From NCBI GenBank assembly GCA_019313025.1, contig JAFDCA010000595.1:1-5789 (forward strand): 5,789 nt of DNA. Reading direction: 5' to 3'. The stretch comes from Deltaproteobacteria bacterium. GTDB lineage: Bacteria > Desulfobacterota > Desulfobacteria > Desulfobacterales > UBA11574. Below are positions 1 to 4,350 of this stretch, in pieces. The first letter of the stretch is position 1. The number at the start of each line of letters is the position of its first letter. A program made the translations under genes and the position numbers. The notes below the pieces were generated by a model. That model was not told where the DNA came from. It saw only the letters and a program-made list of their open reading frames with translations, and did not search any database.

Positions 1-42
1 CGACCAAATGAATATCCGGCTTTAATATTTGCCACTCTTTTT

Positions 43-159
43 TCATTTAAAGACTTTTTGTCTTATAGCTATTGTCAGAATAACATTCCGTTTCATCCCC
101 CGGATAATTTCGTTGAAATCTGCAAGAACTCGCAAACAAAAGCGCGTAAAAGAGAACAT
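43..159 (-). pseudogene. Micro-ORF (38 codons), left member of the inverted pair; function unknown
   Basis: This short minus-strand frame starts MFSFTR and contains DFNEIIRG and RNVILTIAI. It is homologous in the same frame to the plus-strand ORF at 226-384. An in-frame ATG two codons upstream (163-165) is possible, and a TAA lies just above that. No Shine-Dalgarno sequence is at a suitable distance from either ATG. After the TGA at 43-45, another minus-strand frame is open from position 62 to the window edge and reads like protein (it contains NEKRVANIKAGYSFG). This may be a frameshifted continuation. I do not recognise the family. It could be a decayed gene fragment, an expressed tiny protein or chance; decay is favoured. 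Confidence 0.35.
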
Positions 160-369
160 GTCCATGGCTTTTTAGAATATCGTTCATTAGTATGATTTTA
201 TTTTTTAATTTGAAATACTTCGAAGATGTTCTCTTTAACGCGCTCTAATTTGCTCAGACAGCTTCCCGACCTCAACGAAATCATCCGGCGGCTTACGGTA
301 AATCGTGATCGTTATTCATTCAATCGGAACATATTTTTAACAACTGCTATAAATCACCTGAAGTTAAAA
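46..369. repeat. Head-to-head pair of diverged inverted copies (arms 46-159 and 226-369)
   Basis: The reverse complement of 46-159 aligns with 226-369. The inner block (141-159 against 226-244) matches at 18 of 19 bases. A second block (98-116 against 272-290) matches at 17 of 19. Weaker similarity continues outward to about 46 and 369, with one inserted codon and about nine further codons present only in the right arm. A 66-nt AT-rich spacer (160-225) separates the arms. In both arms the same frame is open and the encoded residues agree, with several differences falling at third codon positions. That fits two inverted copies of a formerly coding segment better than a purely structural hairpin. 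A MITE-like or REP-like element remains possible. Confidence 0.75.
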
Positions 370-384
370 TGCCATACAATGTAA
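226..384 (+). pseudogene. Micro-ORF (52 codons), right member of the inverted pair; function unknown
   Basis: The frame runs from an ATG at 226 to a TAA at 382-384. It begins MFSLTR and contains LPDLNEIIRR and NRNIFLTTAI. These segments line up with LADFNEIIRG and KRNVILTIAI of the minus-strand partner at 43-159. Some differences are synonymous (GAC/GAT, ATC/ATT, AAC/AAT, TTA/CTG) and others conservative (L/F, I/V). No convincing ribosome binding site precedes the ATG, and the frame is closed upstream by a TGA at 211-213. Beyond the stop, similarity to the left copy may continue in another frame. No family is recognised. A relic of a duplicated gene seems likelier than a working gene. Confidence 0.35.
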
Positions 385-557
385 TAAATTGAGACCTTTG
401 GGAAATGTTCAATTTTATTCAAGTTCAAGGAAGGCCAAGATTTTAACCGGAGGAATACATTAAGTATTTTGAGGATTAAAGTCTGAGCCTGTTGAAAAAT
501 CCCGATTATCGGGGACGATGAAATTGGCTAAAAGGAGACGTTATCCAAATGTCTCAA
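385..557. other. Intergenic stretch with two small hairpins
   Basis: No gene is supported here. Two inverted repeats are visible. Positions 501-513 form a 5-bp stem (cccga/tcggg, loop tta). Positions 535-555 form an 8-bp stem (gagacgtt/aatgtctc, one G-T wobble, loop atcca). Neither is followed by a T-run, so neither is a classical terminator. Together with the repeat at 558-605 they look like parts of one compound intergenic element. Confidence 0.5.
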
Positions 558-605
558 GTTCATATACCGGGGGGATGCAAGATGTCAACGCGGAATTTTT
601 CTAAA
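558..605 (+). repeat. Interspersed repeat, copy 1
   Basis: The right half (581-605) begins gatgtcaacgcg and matches 3787-3811 at 23 of 25 bases. The left half starts with a gttcatata-type block, which corresponds to attcatata at 3763 with a one-base spacing difference. Both copies lie in non-coding DNA in the same orientation. This copy is downstream of the transglycosylase gene; the other is upstream of the regulator gene. Confidence 0.75.
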
Positions 606-639
606 GTCTGATAGTTCGAGTTTCGCACAAACTCTTTAG
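601..639 (+). repeat. Bulged hairpin next to repeat copy 1
   Basis: A 6-bp inner stem (gagttt 618-623 with aaactc 629-634, loop cgcac) is extended by ctaaa (601-605) pairing with tttag (635-639) across a 12-nt bulge. It begins inside the end of repeat copy 1 and may belong to the same element. It has no adjacent T-tract. Confidence 0.5.
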
Positions 640-693
640 GTAAACTTATAACAGGGTTTTGTTTTTACCTGATGTTGTTGGAATGTAAGTGTT

Positions 694-735
694 CTCTCGC
701 AAAAAGCATGCGGGAGCCGCGGTCTTCCCCACCGC
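694..735. repeat. Two adjacent GC-rich hairpins, REP-like
   Basis: Positions 694-700 (ctctcgc) pair with 710-716 (gcgggag) with one G-U on the plus strand. Positions 719-723 (gcggt) pair perfectly with 731-735 (accgc). They lie just downstream of the transglycosylase stop codon on its own strand. With the palindrome at 773-803 they form a cluster of three stems that may protect or end the message. None has a clear U-tract, so they are better called REP/BIME-like than a rho-independent terminator. Confidence 0.5.
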
Positions 736-742
736 TAAGTCA

Positions 743-1462
743 CTAAAATGACGAAGCCACTCCAGCCGTATCGTTTTCACGGGAAAGCAAACCCCGTGAA
801 AACTTAAGGACGGAACACTTGTCAATGGAGAGAGGCCAGGTCGTTCGATATACTTCGTAATATTTTAATACTTTATGAATGTAGAATTTGGTTTCTTTAA
901 ATGGTGGAATACCCCCATATTTTCTTACATTAAAACTGCCGGCGTTATAAGCTGCCAAGGCCAGTTCAATATTTCCGTCAAACTGATCCAGCAGTTGTTT
1001 GAAATAGCGCACACCGGCATCGATATTGTGGGATGGCTTAAAGCTGTCTTCAACGCCCAGAGATCTTGCGGTTCGAGGCATTAGCTGCATGAGTCCCCTG
1101 GCCCCGACTTTCGATACGGCTTTGGGATTAAAACCTGATTCGGCCATGATGATGGCTTTTATAATTGCCGGTTCTACCTTATATCGGTAAGCCGCCTCAA
1201 GAATTATCGGTCGATATTTTTTTTCAGTGTTGTTCCGTTTGGCAGTCATCTCCATGTCGTTAATTGGCTTGATCGAAGATGCTGCCTTGGCAAGAAGTAT
1301 CTTTCCATTATTCTGTGATTGATCTTCCGTTACAGCCACGAAAGCCTCTTCCTTCCATCCATTGAGACCTATTATACAGAAGATGAGGATCAGCAACATA
1401 ACGGGCTTGGCGGTCATTAGAAAAATGAACAATTTTTTTATTTTATTCGAACAACGGTTCAT
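743..1462 (-). CDS. Membrane-anchored lytic murein transglycosylase (SLT domain)
   Basis: This protein of 239 residues belongs to the Slt/MltC-like family (GH23 fold), which cleaves the MurNAc-GlcNAc bond of peptidoglycan to leave 1,6-anhydroMurNAc ends. Residues 11-34 form a hydrophobic segment after a lysine-rich start, so an uncleaved inner-membrane anchor or signal with a periplasmic domain is likely. No lipobox is evident. The domain spans about 83-206, with the expected motifs: catalytic Glu108 in MAESGFNP, GARGLMQLMP (120-129), and ALAAYNAG (168-175). The ATG at 1462 has an AAGGA sequence six bases upstream, which supports the start. Residues 207-239 have no counterpart in the domain and cover the palindrome at 773-803; they are probably a non-native tail. 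The gene lies 53 bp downstream of the cysteine-rich gene on the same strand. Physiological role (turnover, division or a secretion apparatus) cannot be read from the window. Confidence 0.93.
   Translation of the reverse strand: MNRCSNKIKKLFIFLMTAKPVMLLILIFCIIGLNGWKEEAFVAVTEDQSQNNGKILLAKAASSIKPINDMEMTAKRNNTEKKYRPIILEAAYRYKVEPAIIKAIIMAESGFNPKAVSKVGARGLMQLMPRTARSLGVEDSFKPSHNIDAGVRYFKQLLDQFDGNIELALAAYNAGSFNVRKYGGIPPFKETKFYIHKVLKYYEVYRTTWPLSIDKCSVLKFSRGLLSRENDTAGVASSF
773..803. repeat. Perfect 11-bp palindrome inside the transglycosylase 3' end
   Basis: gttttcacggg (773-783) and cccgtgaaaac (793-803) are perfect reverse complements around a 9-nt loop. It lies within codons 220-230 of the minus-strand transglycosylase, beyond the recognisable catalytic domain. 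On the coding strand it is not followed by a T-run. It looks like an extragenic palindrome that the reading frame has run into. Confidence 0.85.
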
Positions 1463-1485
1463 TTTTTTCCTTATTAAAACGAAAA

Positions 1486-1491
1486 ATTATA
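1486..1491 (-). promoter_or_regulatory. Possible -10 element (TATAAT) for the transglycosylase gene
   Basis: A perfect TATAAT on the minus strand lies 23 bp before the start codon, in the short gap between the two minus-strand genes. No convincing -35 hexamer is at 16-18 bp. In AT-rich DNA a lone -10 match is weak evidence, so co-transcription with the upstream gene is equally possible. Confidence 0.3.
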
Positions 1492-1497
1492 AGTGAT

Positions 1498-1514
1498 ATC
1501 TATATTCTATAGAT
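1498..1514 (-). repeat. Perfect 7-bp AT-rich hairpin just after the cysteine-rich gene
   Basis: atctata (1498-1504) and tatagat (1508-1514) pair around a 3-nt loop, one base past the TAA of the 94-codon gene. The stem contains a single G-C pair and no T-run follows at once, so termination here would be weak. It could be a partial terminator or a processing site between the two genes. Confidence 0.4.
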
Positions 1515-1515
1515 T

Positions 1516-1800
1516 TTAAGCAACTTTTTGAAGCATCTCGCTGGTCGGGCGTTGTTTGTTAAGCATCACGCATCTTGGGCAAAGACATAGCCGAACACTG
1601 AAACCATTCCATTCAAAGATGCATACATTGCATGCATCATGTTCGTTGCATATAAAACATTTCAGGTAGATGTCTGCGGATAACGGTTTTTGTTCTTTGT
1701 TAAACATATACTCTCTGATTAAATAATTTCTGATTCTTGAGCCATGATAGAGGCGATGTTGTTTGCCTTTGAAGGATGATAAGAGCAACCTGTGTGCCAT
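1516..1800 (-). CDS. Small cysteine-rich, probable zinc-binding protein of unknown function
   Basis: The frame encodes 94 residues and I do not recognise the family. Seven cysteines cluster in the second half: C48/C51 (CFIC), C57/C60 (CNVC) and C72/C74/C77 (CLCPRC). This CxxC-CxxC-CxCxxC spacing is typical of small zinc ribbons, although an iron-sulfur site cannot be excluded. No signal peptide or membrane segment is seen, so it is probably cytoplasmic. The start is uncertain. The ATG at 1800 has no ribosome binding site. The in-frame ATG at 1707 would give 63 residues that keep every cysteine, and has a purine-rich GAGAG only three bases upstream. The first 31 residues are basic and could be untranslated. 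The gene lies upstream of the transglycosylase on the same strand, which may make a two-gene unit. Being real is supported by the ordered cysteine pattern. Confidence 0.65.
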   Translation of the reverse strand: MAHRLLLSSFKGKQHRLYHGSRIRNYLIREYMFNKEQKPLSADIYLKCFICNEHDACNVCIFEWNGFSVRLCLCPRCVMLNKQRPTSEMLQKVA

Positions 1801-1947
1801 TATCGAAAATCAATTGAGATAAGCAATAAAATTAAGATGTTGTGGTGAAAGATGATTCCAGGCCGCAAAGGGGAAGGCTTTAATAATAATACCAATCTAT
1901 ATGATTTGTTCAAAATCCAACACTTTTAACGGCCATTTTCCTTTAGG

Positions 1948-2259
1948 ATGCGGTTAAAGCCGGGATGCTTTGAACCATCTGAATGCGTTTCGGGTGGCGG
2001 GATCACTGAGAATATAATCAGAATTGTTTTCGATAATTCATCTGAAATTGTTAATAATTTAAATCAAAAGCCGATTAAGGGCATGGCGTCCACAGAAAAA
2101 ATTATCGATTTAGATTGGGTACGAAGTGCCGGAAGGAAATTGAATTCACCCGGAAAGGCGGTAGTGTTCAAAATCCGACATAGGAGGCGATATCTATGGG
2201 ATACGATATCCGGTGCTTGGTACATGGAGCAGAAAATGCATAAGATGGGATGTGTTTAA
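1948..2259 (+). CDS. Hypothetical protein, 103 codons, doubtful
   Basis: The frame is open and codon composition is mildly coding-like, with purines favoured in first position, but no domain or motif is recognised. The central part (from Met46 on) is basic and ends with an aromatic-rich stretch around YLWDTISGAWYMEQ. The ATG at 1948 directly abuts an AGG with no spacing. The in-frame ATG at 2083 has TAAGGG only one base away, so neither start is well supported. The frame stops three bases before the convergent stop of the regulator gene. No terminator separates the two. A strong AGGAGG-ATG signal in another frame lies inside it (2182-2243). It may be a real lineage-specific small protein or a fortuitous frame in intergenic DNA. 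Confidence 0.35.
   Translation: MRLKPGCFEPSECVSGGGITENIIRIVFDNSSEIVNNLNQKPIKGMASTEKIIDLDWVRSAGRKLNSPGKAVVFKIRHRRRYLWDTISGAWYMEQKMHKMGCV
2182..2243 (+). other. Perfect Shine-Dalgarno plus ATG opening a 15-codon frame
   Basis: AGGAGG at 2182-2187 is followed by eight bases and an ATG at 2196-2198, which is ideal translation-start geometry. The frame encodes only MGYDIRCLVHGAENA before a TAA at 2241-2243. It overlaps the doubtful 103-codon frame in a different register. It may be a micropeptide, the stub of a truncated gene or coincidence. Confidence 0.3.
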
Positions 2260-2262
2260 GTA

Positions 2263-3645
2263 TCAACTTTGGGTGGGTGGTTCGATCTTTTTCAAACGAT
2301 ATTTTTTAATTTTGCTATAGAGCGTTCCCCGGGCAATTTCTAAATCCATGGCGGCTTGTTTCAAATTCCAATGATTTTCATTCAATACTCTTTGAATCAA
2401 AGTGGCTTTTGCCAAAGGAAGGGAGGGAGAAGTAAGTGTTAAACGGAATTTTTTGGTCTGAAATGTCTGTTTAATGCTGTCTGGTAAATTGGCAGGTTGA
2501 ATTTTATTCGTTTTGCAGAATATCAGCGCGTGTTTAATAACATTCCCCAACTCACGCACATTGCCAGGCCAGTGGTATTGATTCAATATTTTGATGGCCG
2601 ATTTTGATATTCCTTTGATATTTCTTGCATTTTCCTGAGAGTATTTTTCCATGAAATAGAGGGCAAGAAGCGGAATATCCAGGTTCCGTTCTCTCAACGG
2701 GGGTACATCAATCGATACCACATTAATTCGGTAGAAGAGATCTTCTCGAAAACGCTTGTCTTGAATGGCACCTGAAAGATCCTGGTTGGTTGCGCAAAGG
2801 ATACGGGTGTTGATCCGGATTGTCTGGATGCCGCCCACCCGTTGAAAAGTGCCTGTTTCAAGCACTCTTAAAAGCGATACCTGTGTTTGAAGGGGAATAT
2901 CACCAATTTCATCCAAAAAGAGGGTTCCTTCATTGGCTTTTTCAAACAGTCCGATTTTTTGAGTATCGGCTCCCGTGAATGCCCCTTTCTCATGGCCAAA
3001 TAATTCGCTGTTAATAATCGATTCCGTTAGGGCGGCACAATTGACCCGATGGAACGGTTTACTGCGTCGATTGCTGCGATAGTGAATGGCCTCGGCAATA
3101 AGTTCTTTTCCCGTTCCGCTTTCTCCGGTTATGAGAACGGAGGCAGATGTTTTGGCCACTGCGTTAATCATTTCATAAATTTTAAACATTTTTCGATCTT
3201 GCCCGATAATGTTTTCAAACCGATATTGCTTCCGCTGGTCTTCTGGTTTTACGACGCTTGCTTTAATGATTTGTCGGTGTCTTAAAATTTCCTCCACCAG
3301 CATTTTGATTAAATAAAAGTCAAACGGTTTCTGGAGATAGTCATATGCGCCCAATTTCATGGCGTGTACGGCATCTTCTATAGATCCATAGCCCGTAATG
3401 GCAACAACGAAAATTTCCGGGTATTGTTCACGGATTTTTCTCAACAGTGTCAAACCATCCATTTCAGGCATTTTTATGTCCGTAAAAACGACATCCGTCG
3501 GTGTCGTTTGAAGCAATTGCAGGGCCTCAATGCCTGTTGATGCCGTTACGATTTGAAATTTCTTTTCTTTTTGCATGACCCGAAAAAACGTCTTCTGTAG
3601 GGTTTTGTCATCATCAACATATAAAATGGTTATATCGGTTTTCAT
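2263..3645 (-). CDS. Sigma-54-dependent response regulator, NtrC family
   Basis: This 460-residue protein is a full-length NtrC-type activator. The receiver domain (about 5-120) has acidic residues D11-D13, phospho-acceptor Asp56 in TDIKMPEMDG, Thr84 and Lys106 (LQKPFD). The AAA+ domain (about 143-375) has Walker A GESGTGKE (174-181), the sigma-54-contacting GAFTGA loop (221-226), Walker B GTLFLDE (240-246), the arginine-finger segment RFREDLFYR (298-306) and WPGNVREL (359-366). A Fis-type helix-turn-helix occupies about 410-452 (LKQAAMDLEIARGTLYSKIKKY). All key residues are present, so it should be phosphorylated by a sensor kinase, hydrolyse ATP and open sigma-54 promoters. No kinase gene is in the window, so it is orphan here. 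The ATG at 3645 is preceded by a modest GGATGGATA. The fusion order and length are normal for the family. Target genes and signal are unknown. Confidence 0.96.
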   Translation of the reverse strand: MKTDITILYVDDDKTLQKTFFRVMQKEKKFQIVTASTGIEALQLLQTTPTDVVFTDIKMPEMDGLTLLRKIREQYPEIFVVAITGYGSIEDAVHAMKLGAYDYLQKPFDFYLIKMLVEEILRHRQIIKASVVKPEDQRKQYRFENIIGQDRKMFKIYEMINAVAKTSASVLITGESGTGKELIAEAIHYRSNRRSKPFHRVNCAALTESIINSELFGHEKGAFTGADTQKIGLFEKANEGTLFLDEIGDIPLQTQVSLLRVLETGTFQRVGGIQTIRINTRILCATNQDLSGAIQDKRFREDLFYRINVVSIDVPPLRERNLDIPLLALYFMEKYSQENARNIKGISKSAIKILNQYHWPGNVRELGNVIKHALIFCKTNKIQPANLPDSIKQTFQTKKFRLTLTSPSLPLAKATLIQRVLNENHWNLKQAAMDLEIARGTLYSKIKKYRLKKIEPPTQS

Positions 3646-3750
3646 TATCCATCCATTTTCAAGTTATTGGTTTTATTCAAAAAATAGAAACATACCGTTA
3701 TTCAATATCGACATCGATTTGGGGAAACAGTGAGAAAGATAACACGGAAA

Positions 3751-3790
3751 CATCCCGTTCATATTCATATATCGAAGGCAATATGGGATG
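3751..3790. repeat. Bulged 11-bp hairpin overlapping repeat copy 2
   Basis: catcc (3751-3755) pairs with ggatg (3786-3790), and catatt (3760-3765) pairs with aatatg (3780-3785). A 4-nt bulge lies on the left side and the loop is 14 nt. It shares its right arm with the first bases of the conserved repeat block. Confidence 0.5.
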
Positions 3791-3811
3791 TCAACGCGCA
3801 ATTTTTATAAA
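3763..3811 (+). repeat. Interspersed repeat, copy 2
   Basis: Positions 3787-3811 match 581-605 at 23 of 25 bases, sharing the core gatgtcaacgcg followed by aattttt. The attcatata block at 3763 corresponds to gttcatata at 558. Weaker similarity may extend further upstream on both copies. It lies about 120-170 bp ahead of the regulator start codon. Confidence 0.75.
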
Positions 3812-3835
3812 AAAGCCCAAAATATCAGAGGCTTT
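3807..3835 (-). terminator. Terminator-like hairpin on the minus strand, possible attenuator
   Basis: On the minus strand AAAGCC (3835-3830) and GGCTTT (3817-3812) form a 6-bp stem with a 12-nt loop. TT, then ATAAAAATT, follows, giving a short run of six T counting the stem. It faces toward the regulator gene at 3645, so it could attenuate a long leader transcript or end stray antisense transcription. The stem is short and no promoter upstream of it is proven. Confidence 0.3.
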
Positions 3836-4013
3836 GAATACAGAACATATAGAGGTTCGAGGATGAATGTTTACTAAAAACAGATTTCAGTTGAATACCC
3901 CAGGTTCACATGGCTGCAAACCGTATTTATGATTAAATTATTCGTCTGGACTTTTTCATTGAAATTGTGGAAAATAAAGTGGTAGTTAATAAATTTTTGG
4001 CTCAAAAAGGTAT

Positions 4014-4037
4014 ACTGAACCCAGACATACGTTCAGT
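4014..4037. promoter_or_regulatory. Operator-like perfect 7-bp inverted repeat
   Basis: actgaac (4014-4020) and gttcagt (4031-4037) are perfect reverse complements separated by 10 nt, so equivalent points are 17 bp apart. The centre lies about 72 bp before the start site predicted from the sigma-54-like element. That is a plausible place for an activator dimer site. Confidence 0.45.
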
Positions 4038-4071
4038 TACTATTGTGTCATCATTTGTTGTGTTCGACTGT

Positions 4072-4093
4072 TGGCCCATGATTTGCCTATAAT
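4072..4093 (+). promoter_or_regulatory. Candidate promoter of the DUF4911-miaB operon: sigma-54 -24/-12 match with an adjoining TATAAT
   Basis: TGGCCC at 4072-4077 and TTGC at 4083-4086 keep the invariant GG and GC of a sigma-54 promoter exactly 10 bases apart. Against TGGCAC-N5-TTGCW the mismatches are one A to C and the final W. A perfect sigma-70 -10 hexamer, TATAAT, sits at 4088-4093. The best -35 partner is only 4 of 6 (tcgact, 4064-4069) at 18 bp. Either form would start transcription near 4097-4100, about 26-29 nt before the GTG start at 4126. Constitutive sigma-70 use is the conservative reading. Confidence 0.55.
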
Positions 4094-4125
4094 CGGATAA
4101 AAATCTTGTGTTTTGAGTATTCATA

Positions 4126-4350
4126 GTGAAAACGATAAAAAAACACCTTCGTATGGATCGCAGAGAAATCTTTTTTTTAAAATTCATTTTAGAGGCATAT
4201 GACGGTGTCGCCACATTGACCACCGTCGATGCCCATCAAGGTATCGTACTGCTCAGAATAGCTCCCGGATGTGAGGATGAGGTTGAAACAGTTTTGCAGG
4301 ATCTTAAAAAAGACATGATGATGGAAGATTTTGTTAAATGTCATTTATAA
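4126..4350 (+). CDS. DUF4911-type small protein encoded directly upstream of miaB
   Basis: This 74-residue protein matches my knowledge of the DUF4911 family, short proteins common in Desulfobacterota and of unknown function. The recognisable core is RMDRREIFFLKFILEAYDG (9-27), then a TTVDAHQGIV segment (32-41), and IAPGCEDEV (45-53). Alternating strands and a C-terminal helix suggest a small ACT-like or ferredoxin-like fold, which is inference. The start is a GTG at 4126 with a weak GAG eight bases upstream. The in-frame ATG at 4153 would remove nine residues, including HLR before the conserved MDRRE, so the GTG is preferred. The stop overlaps the miaB start by 13 bp, indicating translational coupling and probably a related or co-regulated role. 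No membrane or signal sequence is seen. Confidence 0.8.
   Translation: MKTIKKHLRMDRREIFFLKFILEAYDGVATLTTVDAHQGIVLLRIAPGCEDEVETVLQDLKKDMMMEDFVKCHL

Larger units (their letters stand above)
3646..4125. other. 480-bp divergent intergenic region
   Basis: No gene is supported between the start of the minus-strand regulator and the plus-strand DUF4911-type gene. The region is AT-rich. It holds repeat copy 2 with two hairpins at 3751-3835, an operator-like inverted repeat at 4014-4037, and stacked promoter elements at 4072-4093. It is much longer than two promoters need, so it may also hold a leader for the regulator transcript. Confidence 0.7.

Noticed and set aside
1..742. CRISPR array, tRNA or retron-type RNA in the left intergenic region
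   Set aside because: There are no regularly spaced direct repeats, no cloverleaf or T-loop sequence and no reverse transcriptase gene; the inverted repeat is better explained by two diverged coding-like copies.
875..1084. Plus-strand 69-codon frame
   Set aside because: It lies wholly opposite the SLT catalytic domain of the transglycosylase and shows no motif or ribosome binding site.
1845..1880. Sigma-54-like TGGAATC on the minus strand upstream of the cysteine-rich gene
   Set aside because: The required GC ten bases after GG is absent, so it fails the core spacing rule.
3049..3285. Plus-strand 78-codon frame
   Set aside because: It is antisense to the AAA+ domain of the response regulator and has no recognisable features.
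4011..4016. TATACT as a second -10 element
   Set aside because: No -35 hexamer lies at 16-18 bp and no extended -10 motif precedes it; it overlaps the inverted repeat at 4014-4037.
4002..4223. Minus-strand 73-codon frame
   Set aside because: It runs antisense through the promoter region and into the DUF4911-type gene; no family resemblance or start signal.
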